Shown piece after piece: positions 6,267-14,505 of a stretch of DNA of 18,026 nucleotides. The notes under the pieces are model-generated. The model was not told where the DNA came from, made no database searches, and saw only the letters and a list, made by a program, of their open reading frames with translations. Made by a program: the position numbers and the translations under genes. The stretch's first letter is position 1. Each line of letters opens with the position of its first letter. Source of the DNA: Candidatus Methylomirabilis sp. GTDB lineage: Bacteria > DYJV01. The stretch is from assembly GCA_020722945.1 (NCBI GenBank), contig DYJV01000032.1, forward strand, positions 8,485-26,510, in the 5' to 3' direction.

Positions 6267-8777
6267 TTAAAGTGTTTGCTCTTTTCCAAAAGGTTTGAAC
6301 ATTAAAATCATAGATGGAAGGAGTAGGAGATTTACTATCAAAGCTATGACCATAGCAAGACCTGTAAGTAGCCCAAAATAGATTGTAGGAATAAAATTTG
6401 AAAATACAAGTATCGAGAAACCAGCAGTAATTACGATGGTGGTATAAAGCATGGCATAGGCAACACTTTTTCCACAGATCAGGATAGATCCTCTGTAGCT
6501 TCTACTTCTATGAAATTCCTCTCTGAATCTATGAACATAATGTATAGCATCATCAACTGCTATACCCATACTTATTGCTGCTATGGTAATTGTCATCATA
6601 TCGAGAGGTATTCCTGCCCATCCCATAAATCCAAGGAAGAAGATTATTGGGATAACATTGGGAAAAATAGTAACAAGTGCTATTTTCCAAGATTTAAAAA
6701 GTATCATAAACATCAGCATAAGGAGAAGAGCAGTAAGCCCAAGTGTAAGTATCTGAGATTCAAAAAGACTTTGGAGGATGTTGTTGTATAGGACAAATAT
6801 CCCTGTAATATTAAACATATCCCTCTTTATACCTACTTTATTTTCAAGACCATCTTTCATACTCTTCAAAAGATCATTTCTCCTGAGGTCTTTATCAGAA
6901 TCTTTTACTCTGCCGGTTATATGTGCTTCATTATCTTTGATAGAAATATATGGGTCAATTATAAGACTTCTCTCCTTTTCAGGTAACTGCTTATAAAAAA
7001 CTGCAAGTTCAAAGTTGTCAAGTTTCCTTCCATCATTAAACTTTTCTGCAATTTTCATAATAGTTTCAAGTGATAAAACTTTTCCTACATGGGGAAGAGC
7101 AGAAAGGTAATCATCAACTTTTTTTATGAGCTCTAACTTATTTGTGGTGAGCCAATACTCAGGATTGCTATCATCAGATTCATCAAACTCTTTGAAGAGA
7201 GAATCATCATCCTCTTTTATCTCTTTTGTAGCTTTCTTCTCCTCAGGAAAATTTACAACAACATCAAATGAAGTTGTTCCACCAAGATTCTGATCGATAA
7301 ATTTAAGACCTTTATAAATTTCGGTGGTATGTTTGAAGTAATCTATAAAACTATTCTCTACTTTGAGCTTCGAAAAACCAATAACACTTATGATAACAAT
7401 TATTAAGCTTATATAAATAATCTTTTTGGTATGATCTAAAATGAGGTGTGGAAGCTTTGGCATCAGATCAATGTTAGAGGAAGAGCCACTCTTTGTGACA
7501 ATTCTATTTTTAAAGAGTGAAATAGATGCAGGGAAAAATATGAAGGTAACAATCATTGAAACAATAAGCCCTATGCTCATCATCCATCCAAATGTCCTTA
7601 CAGGTTTAAGATCACATAAAACAAGGGAAGAGAATCCGGCAATAGTTGTAAGAGTAGTGTAAACACAAGGGATAAACCTATCTTTTACTGTCTCTCTTAC
7701 GAGAGTTATATTTTTGTATGAGGGGTATTGCTGCTCTATCTCTTGATATTTTACAATAAGGTGTATGGCGATTGACATAGTAAGTATTAGTTGAAGTGAT
7801 ACAAAATTTGATGATATGACAGTAACTTTCCAGTCAAAAAGACCAAGTATTCCAATCATTATAATAACAGATAAAAAGCATGAGATAGCAGGGAAAAGCA
7901 CCCAGACTACATTTCTAAATGAGATAAAGAGTGTTATGATTATAAAGAGAAAAACCCCTATTCCAAAAATATCGAGATCACTCTTTATAAAGCCTATGAG
8001 ATCATCTGCTATAAGTGGGATTCCACCAAGTATAATATCAGCATTTTTCTCATATTTTTTGACTATAGAGCGAATTTTTAGTATATTTTGATGAGTCTGG
8101 TCGTTTATCTGGTCAACAGCTCCCCTGATATCTTTTTTAAGCTTTTTATACTCCTCTTTCTCATATTGAGATAAAGAACCTTTACGCATTTTATCTTGAA
8201 AAGCATCCTGCTTCTCAACAAGCTCGGAGTATTTTGTGTGAGGTTTGAGGATTACTTGGATGGCAGTTGCTTTTAGGTCGGGGCTTACAATTAAATTTTG
8301 GTATAATGGGCTTGTTTTTAATTCATCCTTTACAAAATCGATGTTAACACCTTCTGTTTCAAGTGTAATAAATTTGTCAACAGATGATTTTGAGTTTTTA
8401 GATTCTGTTTTGTATGTGGTATCAAAAAGTGGGATATCAAGGATGGTTGTGACAGTTTCAAAATCTTCAATACTTTTAAGCTCATCTCTTAATTTACTTA
8501 TATCAGCAAGGGTCTGTTTGGAGAATAAATCTCCACTGTATGGCCTGTATGTTATTACTATAAAGTCTTTTGATTGGTATTTTTTGGAGATAGAACGGTA
8601 ATAACTAAGCTCTCTATCATTTTCGTTAAGAAGAGTTTCAGAAGATGCATCGATTCTAAAATTTTTTGCATGATATGCAAAAAATCCAATTATGATAAAA
8701 AAGATAAGTATAGTAATGAGAGGATGCTTCAAAATAACTTTATCAAAAATATTTATAGCCTTTAAATACCTTAAAAT
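6267..8777 (-). CDS. RND/MMPL superfamily lipid-exporter-like permease
   Basis: An inner-membrane RND-superfamily protein of the MMPL/HpnN type, with two repeats of one membrane span, a large soluble loop, then a five-span bundle. In the second bundle the proton-relay motif GIAVDDAIHYVHRF is intact (about 738-751 from the start used here); the first bundle has AIHL at the equivalent place. The second soluble loop carries an acidic insert (KEIKEDDDSLFKEFDESDD). The first ordinary start codon is a TTG at 8732 with no ribosome site. Fifteen codons upstream, an in-frame ATT (8777-8775) lies six bases after AGGAGGAG, and the added residues (ILRYLKAINIFDKVI) look like the usual amphipathic lead into span 1. 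I therefore place the start there: 836 residues, or 821 from the TTG. It is third after mlaA and mlaC, suggesting proton-driven movement of phospholipid or hopanoid-like lipid. Substrate is inferred. Confidence 0.88.
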   Translation of the reverse strand: MLRYLKAINIFDKVILKHPLITILIFFIIIGFFAYHAKNFRIDASSETLLNENDRELSYYRSISKKYQSKDFIVITYRPYSGDLFSKQTLADISKLRDELKSIEDFETVTTILDIPLFDTTYKTESKNSKSSVDKFITLETEGVNIDFVKDELKTSPLYQNLIVSPDLKATAIQVILKPHTKYSELVEKQDAFQDKMRKGSLSQYEKEEYKKLKKDIRGAVDQINDQTHQNILKIRSIVKKYEKNADIILGGIPLIADDLIGFIKSDLDIFGIGVFLFIIITLFISFRNVVWVLFPAISCFLSVIIMIGILGLFDWKVTVISSNFVSLQLILTMSIAIHLIVKYQEIEQQYPSYKNITLVRETVKDRFIPCVYTTLTTIAGFSSLVLCDLKPVRTFGWMMSIGLIVSMIVTFIFFPASISLFKNRIVTKSGSSSNIDLMPKLPHLILDHTKKIIYISLIIVIISVIGFSKLKVENSFIDYFKHTTEIYKGLKFIDQNLGGTTSFDVVVNFPEEKKATKEIKEDDDSLFKEFDESDDSNPEYWLTTNKLELIKKVDDYLSALPHVGKVLSLETIMKIAEKFNDGRKLDNFELAVFYKQLPEKERSLIIDPYISIKDNEAHITGRVKDSDKDLRRNDLLKSMKDGLENKVGIKRDMFNITGIFVLYNNILQSLFESQILTLGLTALLLMLMFMILFKSWKIALVTIFPNVIPIIFFLGFMGWAGIPLDMMTITIAAISMGIAVDDAIHYVHRFREEFHRSRSYRGSILICGKSVAYAMLYTTIVITAGFSILVFSNFIPTIYFGLLTGLAMVIALIVNLLLLPSMILMFKPFGKEQTL

Positions 8778-8823
8778 AGTAAACTCCTCCTATAAAATAT
8801 ATAATAGATTCTAAACTTTTACG

Positions 8824-8848
8824 AAAAGGGAGTAAATAAAAGGGAGTA
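8824..8848. repeat. 11-bp direct repeat in the mlaC-permease gap
   Basis: AAAAGGGAGTA occurs twice (8824-8834 and 8838-8848) with 3 bases between, a 14-bp period. It sits 12 bases past the mlaC stop and about 47 bases before the permease start. It could be a regulator site or a replication-slippage duplication. Confidence 0.5.
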
Positions 8849-8860
8849 GATTAAGTGTAA

Positions 8861-9448
8861 TTATTGGTTGTTATCCTCTAATTTCTTAAATAAATCTTTT
8901 ATTGAACCTTTATTTAAAATATCGGCAAATTGAGATTTGTAAGTTTTAACTATACTTATACCCTCTGTTTCAACATCGTATATTTTCCAGTCATTAGGAG
9001 AATTCCACAATTTGAATAGGACATTGAAGTTTTTATCTTTTGAAGTAAAAACAGATGGAACATATATTAACTTTGGTCCTTTCTCAATAGGGGGGCTGTA
9101 TTGCACCTTGATGTTGTCAATTGATAATCTGTTGAGATAAACAAGCTTGATACGTTTTTTGAAGAGTTCTGAAAAATCTTTTCTCTCTGAATCAGATAAT
9201 TTTTTCCAATACTCTTCACCAAGAGCAAGTTTTGACATAGTATAAAAATCAAAAAGTGGTGCAGCTATTGTGAATATTTTGTCTTTTTTAGCCTGTTCTT
9301 GTAAATTTTTATCATTAATAACTGATAAAACAGTATTAATCTGGTTTTTGACAAGATTTTCAACATACTCTTTTGAATCAGCCGCAGCATACAACGGCAT
9401 AATAAAAATGATAAGATAAAAAAGTAAAAAAATGGTTTTCTTTTTCAT
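8861..9448 (-). CDS. mlaC: MlaC/Ttg2D (HpnM-like) periplasmic lipid-binding protein
   Basis: A 195-residue protein of the Ttg2/MlaC family, periplasmic carriers that hold phospholipid between the two membranes. The N-terminus is a clear Sec signal (MKKKTIFLLFYLIIFIMPLYAAADS), with cleavage likely near residue 23. The mature part has the family's pattern: VENLVKNQINTVLSVINDKN, a PLFDFYTMSKLALGEEYWKKLSDSERKDFSELFKKRI block (about 69-105, the most conserved region) and LWNSPNDWKIYDVETEGISIVKTYKSQF (about 147-174). Length is near the family norm. The ATG is 2 bases after the mlaA stop, with GAGGT formed by the mlaA 3' end, so translation is tightly coupled. The partner here is an RND permease, as in hopanoid HpnM/HpnN pairs, and not an MlaFEDB importer. 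Transport direction cannot be told from sequence. Confidence 0.92.
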   Translation of the reverse strand: MKKKTIFLLFYLIIFIMPLYAAADSKEYVENLVKNQINTVLSVINDKNLQEQAKKDKIFTIAAPLFDFYTMSKLALGEEYWKKLSDSERKDFSELFKKRIKLVYLNRLSIDNIKVQYSPPIEKGPKLIYVPSVFTSKDKNFNVLFKLWNSPNDWKIYDVETEGISIVKTYKSQFADILNKGSIKDLFKKLEDNNQ

Positions 9449-9450
9449 AT

Positions 9451-10188
9451 CTACCTCACGATGTCTTCAGCTCTATACTGCTCATAAAGATCCCTAAAAT
9501 ATAGATAGTAATCTAATGATTCTGCTTTCATTTTTTCATACTCACCAATATAGAAAGTATTTTTGTTGATCTTTTCAAAAACATTTAGACCAACCACTAT
9601 CCACATATTGGGAATGTAGGTTATAGGATTAAGGAAAATATCACTTACAAATCCAACACTATCTCTCAAGTTGGATTGCCCTATAAATGGCCAATCTATA
9701 TGGAAAATGGGACCAATGTTGTAAAACCCTAAAGTTTGTCCTGTATCTTCTCTATAAGGTTTGAGTTTAAAACACTCTTCAGCAGGATCATTAAATCCAA
9801 CAAGACCTATTGTGCTATTGACAACAAAGCGAAGCAATTCAACACCAGCTTTGTCGAGTTTTAGTTGTAAAATATTATTGATAAATCTTATAGGGAATTT
9901 GATGTTATTGAAGAAGTTATCAAAAGATGTTCTTGGCTCTTCAGGAACTACCATAGAATAGAACTCTGATGATGGTTCTAATGCGTAAAGATATAATCTG
10001 TCATTTACAGATGTAATAAATCTGTTGTAAGGTTGAATAGGGTCAGCAACAGTAACATTACGAACAAAATCCTCTTCTGGCAGACTTAGATTGCTTTGAG
10101 TATCTTTGGCTGAAACAGAGGATACCATCAGAAATGTAGCTGATAGTAGAGTAAAAAATATCATAATAAATGATCTCACATTAAACAT
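9451..10188 (-). CDS. mlaA: MlaA/VacJ family outer-membrane lipid protein
   Basis: A 245-residue MlaA (VacJ) family protein. In proteobacteria this is a ring-shaped outer-membrane channel that extracts phospholipid from the outer leaflet and hands it to MlaC. Family marks are ADPIQPYNRFITSVNDRLY (48-66), EDTGQTLGFYNIGPIFHIDWPFIGQSNLRDSVG (147-179) and the helix ending NPITYIP (187-193). The N-terminal signal (about 1-27) ends VSSVSAKD, a signal-peptidase I site; there is no lipobox cysteine, unlike the lipoprotein form in E. coli. ATG follows GGAGGGG at good spacing. First gene of the operon; likely promoter at 10311-10339. In-frame and intact. Confidence 0.94.
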   Translation of the reverse strand: MFNVRSFIMIFFTLLSATFLMVSSVSAKDTQSNLSLPEEDFVRNVTVADPIQPYNRFITSVNDRLYLYALEPSSEFYSMVVPEEPRTSFDNFFNNIKFPIRFINNILQLKLDKAGVELLRFVVNSTIGLVGFNDPAEECFKLKPYREDTGQTLGFYNIGPIFHIDWPFIGQSNLRDSVGFVSDIFLNPITYIPNMWIVVGLNVFEKINKNTFYIGEYEKMKAESLDYYLYFRDLYEQYRAEDIVR

Positions 10189-10310
10189 AATATCCCCTCC
10201 TTGAAGAGATAAACTCTAAATAGGTATACAAAAAAAAATTTCATAGTTATCTATTAGCAAATTTTTAATTTAATTACAACTATCTATTTAGATACGTTAT
10301 AACAATTTTA

Positions 10311-10339
10311 AGTATAAAATATTAGAACAGAAAAAGCAA
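10311..10339 (-). promoter_or_regulatory. Possible promoter of the mlaA operon
   Basis: On the minus strand TTGCTT (10339-10334) and TATACT (10316-10311) are separated by 17 bases. This lies just past the tRNA-Pro 3' end and would give a leader of about 115 bases before mlaA. The leader is very AT-rich and shows no clear regulatory fold. Readthrough from the tRNA-Pro operon is an alternative. Confidence 0.4.
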
Positions 10340-10347
10340 GGTAAAAA

Positions 10348-10421
10348 TCGGAGTGAGAGGATTTGAACCTCCGGCCCCCTGAACCCCATTCAGGTGCGCT
10401 GCCAGTCTGCGCTACACTCCG
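10348..10421 (-). tRNA. tRNA-Pro (anticodon GGG)
   Basis: Read on the minus strand, a 74-base cloverleaf with acceptor arms CGGAGTG and CACTCCG plus discriminator A, anticodon stem CCTGA/TCAGG around loop ATGGGGT (anticodon GGG) and T-arm loop TTCAAAT. No CCA is encoded. It decodes CCC/CCU. It follows the merR gene, whose coding frame runs 32 bases into the tRNA 5' half, so both cannot come intact from one processed transcript. A T-run follows immediately (TTTTTACC). Confidence 0.96.
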
Positions 10422-10749
10422 AGGTCTTCATAATCCCTTTTATTTTATTTAACTCAGATATGATATATTTAATATCAAGTTTCTTGCGCCTCTTGAGTAT
10501 TTTTTTTGCTCCTTCAAGAGTATATTTCTTTTCGTAGAGCAATTTCTTGATTTGTATAAATTTTATAATATCTTTCTTCTGATATTTACGATGTTTATTA
10601 CCACTTTTAAAAGGTTTAAATAAAAACTCTTTCTCCCAATATCTCAAAACATGAGCTTCTACACCTACCATACTTACAACTTCGGCTATTTTGTAAAAAT
10701 ACTTATCGGGTTTATCCGAGAAAATTTCATTATCAATTGTTAATTTCAT
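10390..10749 (-). CDS. MerR family transcriptional regulator
   Basis: A 119-residue MerR-type regulator with one winged-helix domain: FYKIAEVVSMVGVEAHVLRYWEKEF (18-42) followed by the wing HRKYQKKDIIKFIQIKKLLYEKKYTLEGAKKILK (53-86). There are no metal-binding cysteines of the MerR/CueR kind, and the C-terminus is short and basic. It is the small regulator that usually follows ihfA; its target is unknown. The ATG lies inside the 3' end of ihfA (17-base overlap) with only a weak AAAAG site, so it is probably translated by coupling. The last ten residues (about 110-119) are encoded by the tRNA-Pro gene, so the C-terminal tail is dictated by tRNA sequence and is unlikely to be functional. Confidence 0.88.
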   Translation of the reverse strand: MKLTIDNEIFSDKPDKYFYKIAEVVSMVGVEAHVLRYWEKEFLFKPFKSGNKHRKYQKKDIIKFIQIKKLLYEKKYTLEGAKKILKRRKKLDIKYIISELNKIKGIMKTSECSADWQRT

Positions 10750-11008
10750 CTTTTAACAATTTACTAGGTCTAAAAGTTACTACTCTTCTTTCAGATATAG
10801 TTATTGTTTCACCTGTTTGAGGATTTCTACCCTTACGAGTCTTCTTATTTTTAACCGTAAAAGACCCAAATGAGGATATTTTGAGATTTTCCCCATTAAT
10901 TAAGGCATCTTTTAAAATATCAAATAGGGACTCAACCAAATCAAAACATTCCTTTTTAGTCAAACCCAATCTCTCATAAATTTTTTCTACTAATTCAGCT
11001 TTTGTCAT
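10733..11008 (-). CDS. ihfA: Integration host factor alpha-like DNA-bending protein
   Basis: A 91-residue HU/IHF family protein, a nucleoid component that bends DNA as a dimer. It starts TKAELVEKIYERLGLTKKEC, has the GENLKISSFGSFTVKNKKTRKGRNPQTGE run (39-67) with the intercalating proline arm (NPQTGE), and ends RRVVTFRPSKLLKDEIN. The ERRVVTFRPS ending and position directly after pheT match IHF alpha better than HU. It starts 16 bases after the pheT stop with GAGGTG as ribosome site. In many proteobacteria ihfA occupies this same place in the thrS-pheT operon. IHF beta is not in the window; HU-like homodimer action cannot be excluded. Confidence 0.9.
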   Translation of the reverse strand: MTKAELVEKIYERLGLTKKECFDLVESLFDILKDALINGENLKISSFGSFTVKNKKTRKGRNPQTGETITISERRVVTFRPSKLLKDEINN

Positions 11009-11024
11009 TAATCACCTCTCTATT

Positions 11025-13430
11025 TTATCTTATTTCAATTTGATAATCATTTTTTAATTTTAAAATTATTTTATCTATAATTTTATTTATATGCTCAGTT
11101 TTTAATGTGCCCTTTTTATCTCTGAATATCATTTTGTAACCGATACTTTTCTTGCCTGATTCTATATTTTTACCTTTGTAAAGATCAAAGACAAAAACAT
11201 TTTCGAGTAGATCACGAGCTTCTCCCTTAAATACAGTAATGATATCTTCACTTGGTATTCCATCATCAGCAAGGAGAGCCAAATCTCTCTCAACAGATGG
11301 GAATTTGGGTAGTTCGTTAAATCGCTTATCAAAAGATATTAAATTAAAGATATTCTCTAAATTTATTGAAAAAGCAAAGATAGGGGAAGGTGATTCAATC
11401 CCTGCTTTATCAATATATTCAGGTGTTACTTCACCAAAAAAACCGAGTTCACTATCCCCTGAATAGAGGACAGCAGCATTATTGGAATTTAGAAAGTTGA
11501 ATTGACGGTCAGCTTTTACAAACTTTATATCTTTGATATTGAAAGATTTTAAAAATAACTCAGTAATACCTTTTAGATCAAAAAAATCGAAATCACGTGA
11601 ATTGCTGCACCAATTGGGTGATGAATATTTTCCAACTGCTACTGCTGATAATGTAAATATTTCATTAACTTTTGTGTCTCTTCTCTCGTCACTAAAAAAA
11701 ATTTTTCCTATTTCAAAAAATTTAAGGTTAATATTTTTTTGATTGAAATTATCTTTTATATTTCTCAATAAACCGGGAAGTATCGAGCATCTTAAAACTT
11801 CAAGTTCTGTAGTGAGTGGATTGAGGAGTTTTGTTTCCCTTCTCTTTTCATAATTAAAGAGAGAATTTTCATAAGAACCTATAAATGAGTAGTTGATGGC
11901 TTCACTAAACCCTAAATGTATAAAAAACAATTTGATATCATTAATAAATTTGTCGAAGGTGTATTTGTATTCAGGATAAACATTTGATGATGGGAGCACT
12001 TCTACTATTTTATCGTAGCCGTAAACCCTCAGTATCTCCTCTATCAAGTCTATTTCTCTGCTTACATCGTTTCTAAAAGATGGGACAGTAACGGTAAATT
12101 TGTCTATCTGATCTTCTATCTTTTTAAAACCAAGGTTGTAAAGTATATTTTTGGATGTTTCAAAATTAATATCTATCCCTGAAATTAGATCAAGTCTGCT
12201 TTTCCTTAATGTAATGGTTTTAGGAGCTTTTTTCCCTGGGTAAATATCTGCAACTCCACTTACTACTGCCCCTCCTGCAAGCTCCTGCATAAAATATGAA
12301 GCTCTTTTAGAACAGAGATCAACAGCCTCAATATCTATAGCTTTTTCAAACCTCACAGCAGCCTCAGATTGTATGTTAAGAAATTTGGCTGTTTTCCTAA
12401 TATTGATTGGGTCAAAAAAAGCTGATTCAAGTAAAATATCTTTTGTAGAAGCAATTACCTCAGAATTTTCACCACCCATAACACCAGCAAGAGCAATAGG
12501 TTTCTCTGCATCGCAAATAAGGAGATTATCACTCTTTAGTTCATGTGTTTTGCTGTCAAGAGTTTTGAATTGGTAGCCTTTTTGAGATTTACGGATAATA
12601 ATTTTCTTTCCATTGATAAAGCTATAATCAAAAGCGTGTAAAGGCTGCCCCATTTCATACATTACATAGTTGGTTATATCCACGATGTTGTTTATAGGTC
12701 TCAAGCCTACAGCAGATAATCGGTTTTTCATCCATAATGGGGAATCTTTTATTGTAACACCTTTAATTAACCTTGCACTATATCTTGGACATAGAGATGG
12801 ATCAACTATCTCTACTTGTATATAATCTTTTATACTTTCGTTGTTTGGTTTGAGTGTAAACTCTGGGAACTTCATTGGAACACCTGTAAGTGCAGAAAGC
12901 TCCCTTGCAATCCCCACAATAGAAAGGCAATCACCTCTATTAGGTGTGATCTCATACTCTATCACAGTGTCAAATAGATTAAGTGCCTCACCAAGAGTTT
13001 TGCCTATTTGAAGATTGTCATCAAGTATCATTATACCTGAAGATTCTTCTGAAAACCCAAGCTCTTTTTCAGAGCATAGCATCCCGTAGGATGTAACACC
13101 CCGTATCTTACTCTTTTTTATTTTAAAATCTTTAGGTAAAACTGCACCGATTGTAGCAAGTGCAACCTTGTCACCCTTTTTCATATTTTTGGCACCACAT
13201 ATAATATCAAGAGTCTCGCTTCCATTGAAAACCTTGCAGAGAGATAATTTGTCAGAATCTACAACTGGAAGGATATCTTTTATCTCCGAAACTATCACAT
13301 CTTTGAGAAAATCGTTGTAAGATTCGACAGAGGTAACTTCTGTCCCTGAAAGTGTCAACTTTTCAGCTATCTCTTGAGGTGTAATAGTTAAATCTAAAAA
13401 ATCAGAAATCCAATTGTATGTTACTCTCAT
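11025..13430 (-). CDS. pheT: Phenylalanyl-tRNA synthetase beta subunit
   Basis: An 801-residue PheT, the larger subunit of the cytosolic alpha2-beta2 enzyme that charges tRNA-Phe. It opens MRVTYNWISDFLDL, then an EMAP-like tRNA-binding domain (about 39-150, with GAKNMKKGDKVALATIGAVLP), the B3/B4 editing domain (with SIVGIARELSALTG and RPINNIVDITNYVMYEMGQPLHAFD), the B5 domain and a C-terminal ferredoxin-like anticodon-binding domain beginning FPSVERDLALLADDG. Length is normal and the frame intact. It starts 36 bases after pheS with AAGGATACTTTA before the ATG. Some AT-driven codon drift but no missing domain. Confidence 0.97.
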   Translation of the reverse strand: MRVTYNWISDFLDLTITPQEIAEKLTLSGTEVTSVESYNDFLKDVIVSEIKDILPVVDSDKLSLCKVFNGSETLDIICGAKNMKKGDKVALATIGAVLPKDFKIKKSKIRGVTSYGMLCSEKELGFSEESSGIMILDDNLQIGKTLGEALNLFDTVIEYEITPNRGDCLSIVGIARELSALTGVPMKFPEFTLKPNNESIKDYIQVEIVDPSLCPRYSARLIKGVTIKDSPLWMKNRLSAVGLRPINNIVDITNYVMYEMGQPLHAFDYSFINGKKIIIRKSQKGYQFKTLDSKTHELKSDNLLICDAEKPIALAGVMGGENSEVIASTKDILLESAFFDPINIRKTAKFLNIQSEAAVRFEKAIDIEAVDLCSKRASYFMQELAGGAVVSGVADIYPGKKAPKTITLRKSRLDLISGIDINFETSKNILYNLGFKKIEDQIDKFTVTVPSFRNDVSREIDLIEEILRVYGYDKIVEVLPSSNVYPEYKYTFDKFINDIKLFFIHLGFSEAINYSFIGSYENSLFNYEKRRETKLLNPLTTELEVLRCSILPGLLRNIKDNFNQKNINLKFFEIGKIFFSDERRDTKVNEIFTLSAVAVGKYSSPNWCSNSRDFDFFDLKGITELFLKSFNIKDIKFVKADRQFNFLNSNNAAVLYSGDSELGFFGEVTPEYIDKAGIESPSPIFAFSINLENIFNLISFDKRFNELPKFPSVERDLALLADDGIPSEDIITVFKGEARDLLENVFVFDLYKGKNIESGKKSIGYKMIFRDKKGTLKTEHINKIIDKIILKLKNDYQIEIR

Positions 13431-13466
13431 TAAAGTATCCTTTTAGGGTAATATTAGACAAAGCAT

Positions 13467-14483
13467 TTAGAATTGTTCGAGAAATCTTAAATCATTTCCA
13501 AAGAAAAGTCTCAGATCATTAATACCAAATTTCAACATTGCAATTCTTTCAACTCCCATACCAAAAGCAAATCCTGTGTATTTCTCGTAATCGTAATCAA
13601 CAGATTTATAGACCTCTGGATGAACCATCCCACAACCTAATATTTCAAGCCATCCTGTCCCAGAACAGACCCTGCAACCTTCTCCTTTACAGAAAATACA
13701 CTCAATATCTACCTCTGCACTTGGCTCAGTAAAGGGGAAGTAACTTGGTCTAAAACGAACACCTATATCTTTGTAAAAAATTGATTGAAGGAAGTATTTG
13801 AGAATTCCTTTGAGGTGAGCAAAATTAATCCCCTCATCAACCAATAAACCCTCAACCTGATGAAACATAGGAGTATGAGTCATATCCATATCACATCTGT
13901 AAACTTTACCCGGAGCGATTATCTTCACTGGAGGTTTAATGTTCTGCATAACTCTTATCTGGACAGGGGAGGTATGTGTCCTTAGAACAACCTCATCTCC
14001 AACATAAAAAGTATCCTGCATCTCTCTTGCTGGATGATTGGGTGGTATATTTAGAGCCTGAAAATTGTAGTAATCTGTCTCTACCTCAGGTCCTTCTGCA
14101 ATATCAAAACCAAGATTTTTAAATATCTCTTTTATTTCATTTTGGATTAAGGTTATGGGGTGAAGATGTCCTTTTGGGAACTCTCTACCCGGAAGAGTGA
14201 TATCTACCCTATTTTTTAATACCTTCTCCTCTTTCTCTATTGTTTTTAATTTATTGAAGTAGAGTTCAAATATGCTCTCTGTGTCATTTTTTAGTTTGTT
14301 GACCATTTTCCCAAAGCGAGAGCGTTCTTCTATAGGGATATCTGATATTCTTTTAAGCTGCTCTGTAATTAAACCTTTTTTACCAAGATATTTAGCTTTG
14401 AGCTGATTATATGCAGGGATACTTTTTACTCCCTCTAATTCATTTTTTACAATGTCAATTATTTTGTCAAGGTTTAATTCCAT
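13467..14483 (-). CDS. pheS: Phenylalanyl-tRNA synthetase alpha subunit
   Basis: A 338-residue PheS, the catalytic class II subunit. It has an N-terminal coiled-coil (about 1-90) that reaches tRNA-Phe, LHPITLIQNEIKEIF (107-121), motif 2 VYRCDMDMTHTPMFHQVEGL (194-213), RFRPSYFPFTEPSAEVDI (243-260) and motif 3 GFAFGMGVERIAMLKFGI (304-321). Between them is a CxxC-x4-CxxC cluster (Cys262, 265, 270, 273) followed by GTGWLEILGCGMVHP, a small zinc-ribbon-like insert seen in some bacterial PheS. It starts 22 bases after rplT; there is no space for a pheM-like leader peptide. The ribosome site is AGGAGATC near the ATG. Complete. Confidence 0.97.
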   Translation of the reverse strand: MELNLDKIIDIVKNELEGVKSIPAYNQLKAKYLGKKGLITEQLKRISDIPIEERSRFGKMVNKLKNDTESIFELYFNKLKTIEKEEKVLKNRVDITLPGREFPKGHLHPITLIQNEIKEIFKNLGFDIAEGPEVETDYYNFQALNIPPNHPAREMQDTFYVGDEVVLRTHTSPVQIRVMQNIKPPVKIIAPGKVYRCDMDMTHTPMFHQVEGLLVDEGINFAHLKGILKYFLQSIFYKDIGVRFRPSYFPFTEPSAEVDIECIFCKGEGCRVCSGTGWLEILGCGMVHPEVYKSVDYDYEKYTGFAFGMGVERIAMLKFGINDLRLFFGNDLRFLEQF

Positions 14484-14505
14484 AAAGAAAATAGATCTCC
14501 TACTT

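Noticed and set aside
6517-6560. Frameshift or decay in the RND permease
   Set aside because: The frame is continuous from start to stop with both membrane bundles present; the only irregularity is the start codon.
14484-14505. pheM-type leader peptide or attenuator before pheS
   Set aside because: Only 22 bases separate rplT and pheS, with no small frame and no terminator/antiterminator pair.
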